Shown: positions 1-6,595, counted from the stretch's first letter. The stretch is DNA of 9,069 nucleotides from an uncultured Hungatella sp. (GCA_910588325.1 CAJUPP010000100.1:1-9069), one strand, 5' to 3'. Made by a program: numbers and translations. Notes: generated by a model from the letters alone, not told the origin.

Positions 1-53
1 GTTCAGGTCCGTGTGGTAGAAATACCTTGTGGGTTCGACTCCCATCTTCTGCA
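1..53 (+). tRNA. tRNA-Leu (anticodon CAG), 3' part only
   Basis: The window opens inside a tRNA gene. Bases 2-8 form the anticodon loop TTCAGGT, with anticodon CAG reading the leucine codon CUG, and 9-13 are the 3' side of the anticodon stem. Bases 15-26 make a class II variable arm (GGTA, loop GAAA, TACC), which is expected for leucine, serine or tyrosine tRNAs. The T arm is 29-45 with loop TTCGACT. The 3' acceptor strand is CTTCTGC at 46-52, followed by discriminator A at 53. No CCA is encoded, so CCA must be added after transcription. The 5' half lies outside the window. Confidence 0.9.
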
Positions 54-57
54 TGAG

Positions 58-91
58 AAAAGGCCTTTGGATATTGTCCAAAGGTCTTTTT
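58..91 (+). terminator. Intrinsic terminator after tRNA-Leu, probably bidirectional
   Basis: A perfect stem CCTTTGGA/TCCAAAGG (64-71 and 77-84) with a 5-nt loop is extended outward by GG/TC and A/T pairs and runs into a T tract at 87-91. It directly follows the tRNA. On the minus strand the same hairpin is followed by TTTTCT, so it can also end transcription arriving from tatD. Confidence 0.88.
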
Positions 92-149
92 ATACGATAA
101 AAGCTATTCTATAATACACATCTCTGCCGAAACATTTCCGCCTCTGCCA

Positions 150-923
150 TCAGATACCGAAAATCCTTTCCGTATTGGCTTTGGCATTCTGAATCAGGAC
201 TTCCTCTTCCACTCCCATGTGCTTTGCCAGCTCTCTTGCCACATACACGATATTCTGGGGAACATTGATCCTTCCCAGCCCCGGCACATTTTTCGGTGTC
301 AGATAAGGTGCGTCCGTTTCAATCAAAATCCTGTCCAGAGGAATCCTCTTAACTGCCTCCCGCAGTTCCTTTCCCCTCTTGTCATCACAAATCCAGCCTG
401 TGATGCCAATGGAAAATCCCATCTGAAGATATTTCTCCAATGTCTCCTTATTGCCGGTAAAACAGTGAACCACTGACTTTTTGCAAATCTCCGGATGCTT
501 TTTAAACCGTTTCACAAAATCTCCCGCAGCGCTGCGTTCGTGGAGAAACAGCGGCTTATTCAGCTTTTCAGCCAGAAGGATGTGTTTCTCCAGACAGCGA
601 ATCTGATTCTCTTTCGTAGAAAACATCCTGTCAAAATCCAGGCCGCACTCTCCCACTGCCACAATCCTGGGGTTTTCTCCAATCATTTTCTCAATCAGGG
701 CAAAATCCTCCTGCCTGGCAGAATCCGCATTGTGGGGATGGATTCCCGCAGTCCCGTAGACCTCCCTCTCTTTCACAAAAGCATCTATCCGCTGATTCTC
801 CTTCCTGTCTGTGCCTGTAAGGATGCAGGATACGCCTTCCTTTTCGGCATCCTCAAGAATCTTCAACGGGTCAGGAAACTGCCTGCAGAACAGATTCAGC
901 CCAATATCATAATACCTGATCAT
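150..923 (-). CDS. tatD: TatD family metal-dependent DNase
   Basis: This encodes a 257-residue TIM-barrel hydrolase of the TatD family, cytoplasmic metal-dependent nucleases; E. coli TatD is a 3'-5' exonuclease. Visible motifs are DIGLN at 6-10, GIHPH at 60-64, GECGLDF at 91-97 (metal-bridging Glu), LHER at 127-130, HCFTG at 153-157, GITGW at 173-177 and ETDAPYL at 202-208. DIGLN in place of the DxHxH found in YcfH/YabD relatives, plus the GITGWICDDKRG segment, match TatD proper. The chosen ATG follows AAAGGA at a good distance; an in-frame GTG 15 bp upstream would put that ribosome site inside the gene. It lies 55 bp behind the epimerase-like gene with no terminator between them, so it is probably the last gene of that operon. 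Nothing is truncated. Confidence 0.93.
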   Translation of the reverse strand: MIRYYDIGLNLFCRQFPDPLKILEDAEKEGVSCILTGTDRKENQRIDAFVKEREVYGTAGIHPHNADSARQEDFALIEKMIGENPRIVAVGECGLDFDRMFSTKENQIRCLEKHILLAEKLNKPLFLHERSAAGDFVKRFKKHPEICKKSVVHCFTGNKETLEKYLQMGFSIGITGWICDDKRGKELREAVKRIPLDRILIETDAPYLTPKNVPGLGRINVPQNIVYVARELAKHMGVEEEVLIQNAKANTERIFGI

Positions 924-978
924 AATCGTTCCTTTCACCTGACAAAAACCTTCCGGCTTCCGCTATCATTCTATAAAA

Positions 979-1962
979 CTATTCAAACTCCAGTTCCAGC
1001 CGAATTTCTTTTTCCTCTCCCGGATTCAGACAGGGCAGAGTTTTCTTTTCCTCCTCATATGCCCGTCCGAATACCAGACAGTTGGCCGGTTCAATTCCCA
1101 GTGCATAATCTCCGGAAACCATGGATTTCCATTGGATCAGTTTCGGAAGAACCTGTTTATTGTACCGGATATTCGCCCTGATATTCAGGCTGGGGTTATA
1201 GACAGACACGGTAACCACACCATCCTTATCACCGCGGGCCTGATGGAAAAATACCTGTTCTTCTCCTCCATCCACAGGCTCCTCAATCTTCTCATAGGGC
1301 AGCTTCGCAGGCGTTCCCATCTCTTCCCTCAACACCACCTGATCGCTGTCTATATGAAGTTCACAGCAGGTATCCAAAAACGGATAAGAAAAGTTGCAGT
1401 GATACAATAACATAAACGGCTCTTCCACATACCCTCTGTTCTGAAACCGATCCGTAATAACGATTTTTCCGCTTCCGTAGACCGTTTCAATGGTTCTCTT
1501 CACATGGATGTGCCCCTCAAACAGCCCGTCCGGCTCCATCTCACCGCTAATTACCATGTGGTACGTTCCGTTTTCATCAAAATAACACTCCGAAGAGGTA
1601 TGGCTGGCAGGTGTAAATCTCAGACTTCCATGAACCGGAAGCTGTCTCCCCGGATTTCCCGGACCTACGTTGTCATTTCCGCAGGTAAACATCATTCCGC
1701 CCATAACACTTTTGTTGGAATAGGCATAAGACCTGCTGTACTCCCCGCTGCTGAGACCGTTTTTTGACAGGAACGAAAGATTGACCCCTTTATAGGAAAC
1801 TTCCGCCAGATCCAGACATTTGTCCGCCTCCACCGTAAATGTCAGCGCTCCATTTCTCACCTGATATGCTCTTAATCCTTTTGCCGGCCCTTCCAGATAC
1901 TCTACCTGTCTTATATAAGCTAACTGTTCAATACAGCCTGTTTTTCTCAATTCATTTTTCAT
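979..1962 (-). CDS. Aldose 1-epimerase-like protein (DUF4432 family)
   Basis: This 327-residue protein resembles the DUF4432 branch of the galactose-mutarotase-like beta-sandwich fold. These enzymes are thought to interconvert sugar anomers or otherwise bind aldoses; the substrate is not established. Features suggesting this are the LTFTVEADKCLDLAEVSY stretch at 40-57, PVHGSLR at 109-115, YHCNF at 187-191 and GIEPAN at 289-294. By analogy with mutarotases, H188 and E291 are candidate acid/base residues (inference). There is no signal peptide, so it should be cytoplasmic. The ATG sits 6 nt behind AAGGAG; the longer reading frame reaching 2067 would overlap the isomerase and has no support. It follows the D-lyxose isomerase by 77 bp, which fits a mutarotase supplying the anomer that the isomerase uses. 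A terminator-like hairpin lies in that gap. Confidence 0.85.
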   Translation of the reverse strand: MKNELRKTGCIEQLAYIRQVEYLEGPAKGLRAYQVRNGALTFTVEADKCLDLAEVSYKGVNLSFLSKNGLSSGEYSRSYAYSNKSVMGGMMFTCGNDNVGPGNPGRQLPVHGSLRFTPASHTSSECYFDENGTYHMVISGEMEPDGLFEGHIHVKRTIETVYGSGKIVITDRFQNRGYVEEPFMLLYHCNFSYPFLDTCCELHIDSDQVVLREEMGTPAKLPYEKIEEPVDGGEEQVFFHQARGDKDGVVTVSVYNPSLNIRANIRYNKQVLPKLIQWKSMVSGDYALGIEPANCLVFGRAYEEEKKTLPCLNPGEEKEIRLELEFE

Positions 1963-1982
1963 GGCATTCTCCTTTTGTATGT

Positions 1983-2018
1983 AAAAACAACAGTCCGGCG
2001 GCAGATGCCGGCGGACTG
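1983..2018 (-). terminator. Terminator-like hairpin between isomerase and epimerase-like genes
   Basis: Read on the minus strand, CAGTCCG pairs with CGGACTG and CCGGCA-side bases with TGCCGG-side bases. This gives about 11 base pairs with one G.G-type mismatch and a 4-nt loop (1991-2018), followed by TTGTTTTTA. It begins 22 bp behind the isomerase stop and ends about 20 bp before the next gene. Position and tail fit an internal, probably leaky terminator or an RNA-processing and stability hairpin. Which of these cannot be told from sequence. Confidence 0.65.
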
Positions 2019-2039
2019 CAGCCCTGAGCGATTCTATTA

Positions 2040-2723
2040 CTATTTTGCCGCCGGATATTCGTTGCACAGCAGGCGGTAAGGCGGCTCGTCCTCCTCAATC
2101 TCCGGAAAACGGCCAATGGGCTCCTTGAAACGGTTGTCATGTTCATCGTCATTGCACATGGAAACCTCCCCTAAAAGCACCGGACCTGTCCCCGGCTCCA
2201 GCTCAAAGTCATGGTACATATTCTGGAATACAGTAATACTCTGGCCTGGTCTCAGCTTAATCTGGGTTCCTGCCGGTACCGTATAAGCCCGTCCGTCACA
2301 GTGAACCATCACATCCGTATCTGCAAACTCGCCTTCCGGTGTGGAATTATAAACCCGAATCAGCACATTTCCGCCGCCTCTGTTGATGATGTCTTCCATC
2401 TTGTACCAGTGAAAATGCATAGGAGCCATCTGGCCTTCTTTAATATAAAGAAGCTTCTCCGCATAGGGTTTTGGATACTTTTCGCTCATCTTCGGATTAC
2501 CGTTTCTCAAAGTAATCAGTGAAAATCCAACTTCGTCAAATCTTCCCAGACCATAATCCGTAATATCCCAGCCCAGCATATTGTCTCTGACTTCATCGTA
2601 CTCATGGTTTTTCTCCTTCCATTCCTCCGGAGTAAAATCGCAGAACGGCGGCAGAGCAAACCGATACTCTTTAATCATGGCCTCCATCTCTTTTAATGCC
2701 CTGTTGATCTCTGAACGTTTCAT
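2040..2723 (-). CDS. D-lyxose ketol-isomerase (YdaE/z5688-type cupin)
   Basis: This encodes a 227-residue cupin-fold sugar isomerase of the D-lyxose isomerase family, which converts D-lyxose to D-xylulose and often also D-mannose to D-fructose, using Mn2+ in the cytoplasm. The metal site is visible as HFH at 103-105 (H103, H105), E110 in KMED, and H171 in MYHDFE, the same spacing as in the E. coli O157 enzyme. Length and the N-terminal helix MKRSEINRALKEMEAMI are typical. The start is firm: ATG follows AAGGAGG by 10 nt, and that site overlaps the stop codon of the upstream acetyltransferase gene, suggesting translational coupling. The following gene encodes an epimerase-like protein that may act on the same sugar. 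The D-xylulose product would still need a xylulokinase, which is not in the window. Confidence 0.93.
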   Translation of the reverse strand: MKRSEINRALKEMEAMIKEYRFALPPFCDFTPEEWKEKNHEYDEVRDNMLGWDITDYGLGRFDEVGFSLITLRNGNPKMSEKYPKPYAEKLLYIKEGQMAPMHFHWYKMEDIINRGGGNVLIRVYNSTPEGEFADTDVMVHCDGRAYTVPAGTQIKLRPGQSITVFQNMYHDFELEPGTGPVLLGEVSMCNDDEHDNRFKEPIGRFPEIEEDEPPYRLLCNEYPAAK

Positions 2724-2733
2724 TATTAAATTT

Positions 2734-2741
2734 CCTCCTTA
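2734..2741 (-). promoter_or_regulatory. Ribosome site overlapping a stop codon (TAAGGAGG)
   Basis: The TAA stop of the acetyltransferase gene forms the first bases of TAAGGAGG, the ribosome site of the isomerase gene. A ribosome ending one gene is therefore placed on the start signal of the next, which suggests coupled expression. Confidence 0.8.
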
Positions 2742-3296
2742 AAATATAAATAAATCACACCTTTGAAATGCCAGCCTCTCATCTCCGTTTTCTATGTAAA
2801 TGATTCCGCAGTACTGAAATCCGTTTTTCTTAAGCACATTCTGCATAACCACATTGTCTCTGTGGGTATCAATCCTCAGATTGCCGCACTGTGAAACAGC
2901 CCAGTTTAAGCAGAAAGAACCTGCCCCTTTTGTCCTGCCGTCAGCGGCAATCCGATGAACCACACCATAGGGTCTGTCATTCAGCCACTGACCGCCTTCA
3001 ATTACGGCATAGGTAGGGTCGTCTCCCACATGATAGTAGAAAACAGCCGCAACCTTTCCCTCAACCATGCACACATAACTGTTTCCACTTTTAATGTCAT
3101 CTTCAATCACATGTTTCGGCGGACGGGACTGTCCCCACTGATTAGGATTGCCATGTTCTGCCATAAATGCTCTGGCATGGGCATAGATTTCCATCACTTC
3201 TTCCAGCTGCTTAAGCTGTGTCTTTCTGATTTCCCAGCCATCCGTTTTCTGTCTGTTATCTTCCAATTTTCTGTCCTTTCGCTTCTCCTGCAGCAT
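2739..3296 (-). CDS. GNAT family N-acetyltransferase
   Basis: This is a GNAT-fold acyltransferase that would move an acetyl group from acetyl-CoA to an unknown amine. Residue numbers are from the ATG at 3296 (185 residues). The conserved domain starts at WEIRKTQLKQLEEVMEIY (21-38). The acetyl-CoA pyrophosphate loop is RTKGAG at 121-126 (RxxGxG), preceded by VVHRIAADG. Motif B is seen in THRDNVVMQNVLKKNGFQYCG (144-164) and IIYIENGDERLAFQ. The start is uncertain: the ATG at 3296 has AAAGG upstream but abuts a hairpin arm, while a TTG at 3266, 10 codons into the frame, has AAAGGA 7 nt before it. The open frame extending further upstream overlaps the hydrolase gene and is not real. It sits between the hydrolase and the isomerase; its substrate is not deducible. 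Confidence 0.88.
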   Translation of the reverse strand: MLQEKRKDRKLEDNRQKTDGWEIRKTQLKQLEEVMEIYAHARAFMAEHGNPNQWGQSRPPKHVIEDDIKSGNSYVCMVEGKVAAVFYYHVGDDPTYAVIEGGQWLNDRPYGVVHRIAADGRTKGAGSFCLNWAVSQCGNLRIDTHRDNVVMQNVLKKNGFQYCGIIYIENGDERLAFQRCDLFIF

Positions 3297-3332
3297 TCCC
3301 GGCACCTTTGTCCCTGCACTTTCATGCCGGGA
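3297..3332 (-). repeat. Inverted repeat over the acetyltransferase start region
   Basis: TCCCGGCA (3297-3304) and TGCCGGGA (3325-3332) form a perfect 8-bp stem with a 20-nt loop. The candidate ribosome site AAAGG (3305-3309) is in the loop next to the stem, and the ATG at 3294-3296 directly abuts the arm. In the transcript this could hide that start, favouring the downstream TTG or making initiation regulated. It has no T tract, so it is not a terminator. Confidence 0.55.
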
Positions 3333-3340
3333 CCTCTGCC

Positions 3341-3865
3341 TCAATCTGCAGCCTGTATCACCTGAATCTGGCACATCTTCATGGCTTTTAGCGCATTCCT
3401 GTGGCTTTCCGGCGTTACTCCCGCACAGCAGGAAGCATCCACCGAAATCGGTGTATAGGGCATGGCTGCTTTCACCAAAAGAGCATTGGATATAACGCAG
3501 ATATCCGTACAAAGCCCCACCAGCTCTACGGCATCATATCCCTGCCCTGCGGCAAAATCCGCACACTTTAGACATCCAAAGGTAACCTTCTCAAACCGCT
3601 CTCCCGAAAAACTTCCAATCTCTTCCTGAAGTTCCCACCCCTTTGTTCCTTTCACACAATGAACCACCGGCAGATTTTTTCCTTCCAGGGTCTCCAGATA
3701 GTCTTCAAAATGGGTATCCATGGTAAACACCACATCATCCCCCTGTTCCTTATAGGCTTTTATCTTCCTTATGACATTGGGGACAATCTCCTTCGCCTCG
3801 CCGGTTCCTAAACTTCCGTCGATAAAGTCATTCTGCATATCCACAACAATCAGAAGCCGTTTCAT
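3341..3865 (-). CDS. Isochorismatase-fold cysteine hydrolase, probable nicotinamidase
   Basis: This 174-residue cysteine hydrolase of the isochorismatase superfamily most resembles nicotinamidases (PncA), which release ammonia from nicotinamide to give nicotinate for NAD salvage. The catalytic triad is visible as D9 in VVDMQNDF, K93 in EKVTFG and C123 in GLCTDICV. Metal ligands are likely D50 and H52 (MDTH) and H69 (VVHC). The LCTDIC segment carries the usual cis-peptide region before the cysteine. ATG follows AGGAGA by 9 nt; an in-frame GTG 24 bp upstream would place that site inside the gene. It is the first gene after a strong promoter and is followed 44 bp later by the acetyltransferase. 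The fold and catalytic type are secure; nicotinamide as substrate is likely but other amides are possible. Confidence 0.88.
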   Translation of the reverse strand: MKRLLIVVDMQNDFIDGSLGTGEAKEIVPNVIRKIKAYKEQGDDVVFTMDTHFEDYLETLEGKNLPVVHCVKGTKGWELQEEIGSFSGERFEKVTFGCLKCADFAAGQGYDAVELVGLCTDICVISNALLVKAAMPYTPISVDASCCAGVTPESHRNALKAMKMCQIQVIQAAD

Positions 3866-3927
3866 GATGATGTTCTCTCCTTTTTGCACAGTACGCCTAA
3901 AAATATCTTCTTTTCTGTTCTGTTCCT

Positions 3928-3956
3928 ATCATACCCCTTCTTTTCATGAGAGTCAA
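3928..3956 (-). promoter_or_regulatory. Sigma-A promoter of the hydrolase-to-tatD operon
   Basis: On the minus strand, -35 TTGACT (3951-3956) and -10 TATGAT (3928-3933) are 17 bp apart, each one base from consensus. Transcription would start near 3921, leaving a leader of about 55 nt before the hydrolase ATG. It lies just downstream of the reductase terminator, so it marks a new transcription unit. Confidence 0.85.
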
Positions 3957-3967
3957 TACGTTTTCAT
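3953..3967 (-). promoter_or_regulatory. cre-like CcpA operator overlapping the -35 box
   Basis: The minus-strand sequence ATGAAAACGTATTGA matches the catabolite-responsive element form WTGNAANCGNWNNCA at all fixed positions but one. It overlaps the -35 hexamer, where bound CcpA would block RNA polymerase. Role in sugar use fits the lyxose isomerase downstream. This is a motif match only. Confidence 0.4.
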
Positions 3968-3993
3968 TGGGGCTGTTGAGATAATCCTCATAC

Positions 3994-4042
3994 AAAAAAC
4001 AGCCCCCTGCCGAGCCATCTCTGCTCGGTCAAAGGAGGGCTG
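3994..4042 (-). terminator. Intrinsic terminator of the aldo/keto reductase unit
   Basis: On the minus strand CAGCCC pairs with GGGCTG (outer stem, 4037-4042 with 4000-4005), and an inner stem CCGAGC/GCTCGG closes over a short loop. The hairpin is followed directly by TTTTTT (3994-3999). It begins 36 bp behind the reductase stop. A second overlapping pairing, GGGGCTGTT/AACAGCCCC, uses 3969-3977 with 3998-4006 and could also form. Confidence 0.88.
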
Positions 4043-4078
4043 CTTATATCTCTTTCTTAAGCCGCCTGTTTTCCTGTC

Positions 4079-5191
4079 TTATCCAAACAGCTGTGCAATC
4101 TTCTTCATCACCTGGCTGACGCCAATGCTCTGAGGACAGACCTTCTCGCACTTATGACAGCTTCTGCACGCATCGGAACGCACCTGGAACTTGTCGTAAG
4201 CTACCTTTGCCTCTTCCTTCCCGCGAAGCCCATACAAATTATAGGTCTTAAACAATTCCGGAATATCAAGCCCGAAAGGACAGGGCATACAGTACGCACA
4301 GCCGGTACAATCCACCATGGACATCCTGTCATAGATCTCCTTGGCCTTCCCATAAGCCGCCAGCTCTTTTTCCGTCAGCATCCCAATACTGCTTCGGCCG
4401 GCATAGACCAGATTGTCCTCTACCTGCTGTCTGGTTCCCATACCGCTTAAGAGCAGGCTGACCTCTTTCTGATTCCAGAGGAAGTCAAACGCATGCTCCA
4501 CTGCCGTCTTCTCTTTAGAGAACTCCTCTGCCACATGATCGGACAGATTCGCCAGTCTTCCTCCTAAAAGCGGTTCCATGACGACAACCGCCAGCCCTCT
4601 GTCAGCCGCATAATGAAGTCCCTCGTCTCCTGCCTGATAATCCAGGTTAATATAATTATACTGAATCTGGCAGAAATCCCACTGATCCGTATAGTCTATG
4701 ATATCTTTAAACGTCTGCAGATCGCCATGGAAGGAGAATCCCAGATGACGAATCTTCCCTGCCTCTCTGGCTGCCTTCATATGATCTAACAGATGGAACT
4801 TAACCACCTTCTCCTCAAACCGCTCCCTGTTAAGGGCATGAAGGAGATAAAAATCAATGTGATCCGTTCCTAATTTCTGAAGCTGCTCCTCCAAAATGTC
4901 GTCAAAATCACTTTCCTTTTCCAGCTTCCACATAGGACTCTTGTCCGCCACATAGACTTTCTCACGATAGCCGTCCTCCAAAGCCTTCTTCACAATCAGT
5001 TCGCTGGTGCCATTGTGATAAGGATAGGCGGTATCAATATAATTTACCCCTTCGTCAATGGCATGGCGGATGATATTTACAGCTTCCTTCTCATCTACCG
5101 TAACCTTGTCCTCCAGAAGAGGAAGCCTCATGCACCCAAAGCCTAATGCAGAAACCTGTATTCCCGTGCTGCCAAACGTACGATACTGCAT
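4079..5191 (-). CDS. Aldo/keto reductase with two C-terminal [4Fe-4S] motifs
   Basis: This 370-residue protein joins an aldo/keto reductase TIM barrel (about 1-275) to a ferredoxin-like tail (about 290-355). The barrel keeps the catalytic tetrad D53, Y58, K84 and H118 (YIDTAYPYHNG, VADKSP, YLLHAL). The tail has CxxCxxCxxxCP at C295, C298, C301, C304 and a second CxxCxxCxxxCP at C342, C345, C348, C352, enough for two [4Fe-4S] clusters. This architecture is common in anaerobes (COG1453 type), where clusters probably pass electrons to or from the nicotinamide-binding barrel; the substrate is unknown. No signal peptide or membrane segment is visible. ATG follows AAGGAA at about 6 nt. It lies 92 bp behind the phosphofructokinase with a long inverted repeat in the gap, and it ends at a strong terminator. 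Confidence 0.92.
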   Translation of the reverse strand: MQYRTFGSTGIQVSALGFGCMRLPLLEDKVTVDEKEAVNIIRHAIDEGVNYIDTAYPYHNGTSELIVKKALEDGYREKVYVADKSPMWKLEKESDFDDILEEQLQKLGTDHIDFYLLHALNRERFEEKVVKFHLLDHMKAAREAGKIRHLGFSFHGDLQTFKDIIDYTDQWDFCQIQYNYINLDYQAGDEGLHYAADRGLAVVVMEPLLGGRLANLSDHVAEEFSKEKTAVEHAFDFLWNQKEVSLLLSGMGTRQQVEDNLVYAGRSSIGMLTEKELAAYGKAKEIYDRMSMVDCTGCAYCMPCPFGLDIPELFKTYNLYGLRGKEEAKVAYDKFQVRSDACRSCHKCEKVCPQSIGVSQVMKKIAQLFG

Positions 5192-5222
5192 GTCTATTCC
5201 TTCTTTCTATTTGTTATCTTGC

Positions 5223-5271
5223 AACAGTTCAGATGGCTCATCTTCTTGCAGGAAAAAGCGTCTGAACTGTT
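5223..5271. repeat. Perfect 11-bp inverted repeat between phosphofructokinase and reductase genes
   Basis: AACAGTTCAGA (5223-5233) and TCTGAACTGTT (5261-5271) are exact inverted copies separated by 27 bp; a T.G and a G-C pair extend the stem to 13 bp. There is no T tract after it on either strand, so it does not look like an ordinary terminator. It starts 12 bp behind the phosphofructokinase stop. The arm with its neighbour, AACAGTTCAGACG, recurs behind the first KDG kinase at 7940-7952. Confidence 0.75.
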
Positions 5272-5283
5272 ATGTCATCCTCT

Positions 5284-6522
5284 CTAGCGATCCTCCAGAC
5301 GCAGGTGTCTGGGCAGACCGTCTACCATCATAGGAGTCAATTCCGCCTGAATCAGAGGCCGGACATAGTTCACAAACTCCGGTGTCACGAAATCGCCTTC
5401 CTCATTGATCCACTCTCTTGGAACCTTCTTCTCCACATTAGCAATTTTATGTACATCATAAAGCTCTGTCACACACAGATACGGGTCATCGGAAACTCTC
5501 TTTAAGATAACCATCTGGCCTGTCTCGCCTTCGAAGGCAGCCTTTACGGCGGCTCCGCCTACCTGATATGCCTCGGTGATATCCACACGGCCTACGATAT
5601 GGGAAGCACAGCGCTGAAGGGAGTTAAACTCAATGGCTCTGGTCTTGCACCCTACTTCTCTGGAAATCTTTTCCGCCAGATAACGGGCCGTACCGGTCAG
5701 CTGACGGTGTCCGAATGCATCTACATAGTCAATATTATCCGTCAGTTCGCAGACATATCGTCCATCCGCAATCTTCACGCCCTCTGAGACAGCCACAACC
5801 ACCGACTCTCTCTTCTCCTGAAGCGCTCCCACCTTTTTCATAAAATTGTCCACGTCGAAGGTAACCTCAGGCAGGAACAGCATATCCGGCCCTTCGCAGT
5901 CCTCTCCTTTTGCCAGTGCTGCCGCACCAGTCAGCCATCCTGCATTTCTTCCCATGATTTCCAGAATGGTTACGCTCTTGGTACCGTATACCAGGCCGTC
6001 ACGGATAACCTCCTTGGTAATGGATGCAATGTATTTCGCCGCGCTTCCGAATCCAGGCGTATGGTCTGTCACAGCCAGGTCATTGTCAATGGTCTTGGGA
6101 ACTCCCATGAAGCGGATCTTGCTGCCGTTTAAAATGGAGTAATCAGACAATTTCTTAATGGTATCCATAGAGTCATTTCCGCCGATATAGAAGAAATACT
6201 CAATCTCCAATTTGTCAAGAATTTGGAAAATCTTGTCATAGATTTCCGTATTTTCTTTAATCTCTGGCAGTTTAAAGCGGCAGGATCCAAGGAAGGAGGA
6301 GGGCGTTCTCTTTAAAAGATCAATATCCAGGTCGCTTTTGATATGCTCTGACAAATCCACATACTTTTCCTGCAAAAGGCCCTGGATTCCGTGAAGCATG
6401 CCGTAAACCTTTTTTGCCCCTCTATCTCTGGCTGTCTTATATACACCTGCCAGGCTGGAATTAATCACTGCGGTTGGTCCGCCGGATTGTCCTACGATTA
6501 CATTTCCTCTTGCTAACGTCAT
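5284..6522 (-). CDS. pfp: 6-phosphofructokinase, probably pyrophosphate-dependent
   Basis: This 412-residue PFKA-superfamily enzyme phosphorylates fructose 6-phosphate to fructose 1,6-bisphosphate in glycolysis. GQSGGPTAVINSS (11-23) is the phosphoryl-donor loop, GGNDSMDT lies at 114-121, PKTIDND at 142-148 with catalytic D146, and MGRNAGWL at 190-197. Donor choice in this family depends on two positions: ATP enzymes have GGDG and PGTIDND, while PPi enzymes have Asp and Lys at the two glycines. Here they are D117 and K143, predicting pyrophosphate use and a reversible reaction. GGND instead of the common GGDD is a variation. The ATG follows GGGGG by 8 nt; a TTG 15 bp upstream is less likely. 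An AT-rich stretch at 6538-6560 precedes it, but I see no convincing promoter, so co-transcription with the kinase upstream is possible. Confidence 0.93.
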   Translation of the reverse strand: MTLARGNVIVGQSGGPTAVINSSLAGVYKTARDRGAKKVYGMLHGIQGLLQEKYVDLSEHIKSDLDIDLLKRTPSSFLGSCRFKLPEIKENTEIYDKIFQILDKLEIEYFFYIGGNDSMDTIKKLSDYSILNGSKIRFMGVPKTIDNDLAVTDHTPGFGSAAKYIASITKEVIRDGLVYGTKSVTILEIMGRNAGWLTGAAALAKGEDCEGPDMLFLPEVTFDVDNFMKKVGALQEKRESVVVAVSEGVKIADGRYVCELTDNIDYVDAFGHRQLTGTARYLAEKISREVGCKTRAIEFNSLQRCASHIVGRVDITEAYQVGGAAVKAAFEGETGQMVILKRVSDDPYLCVTELYDVHKIANVEKKVPREWINEEGDFVTPEFVNYVRPLIQAELTPMMVDGLPRHLRLEDR

Positions 6523-6595
6523 AATTGTTACCCCCAATTTATTATTTTTAAAATTTTCGTCTATTTCCCCTCCGGCCTTGTTACCTTAAACCTCC

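Noticed and set aside
110..115. TATAAT on the plus strand as a possible -10 box
   Set aside because: No acceptable -35 box lies about 17 bp upstream and no plus-strand gene follows.
495..1181. 228-codon plus-strand open frame, and the other plus-strand frames
   Set aside because: They lie opposite well-supported minus-strand genes, have no ribosome sites or recognisable motifs, and their composition looks like the antisense of coding DNA.
1963..2067. N-terminal extension of the epimerase-like gene into the isomerase gene
   Set aside because: It would run through the terminator-like hairpin and overlap the isomerase; the internal ATG has AAGGAG at the right distance and matches the family start.
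3297..3512. N-terminal extension of the acetyltransferase inside the hydrolase gene
   Set aside because: It is an alternate-frame reading of the hydrolase coding sequence and has no GNAT-like content.
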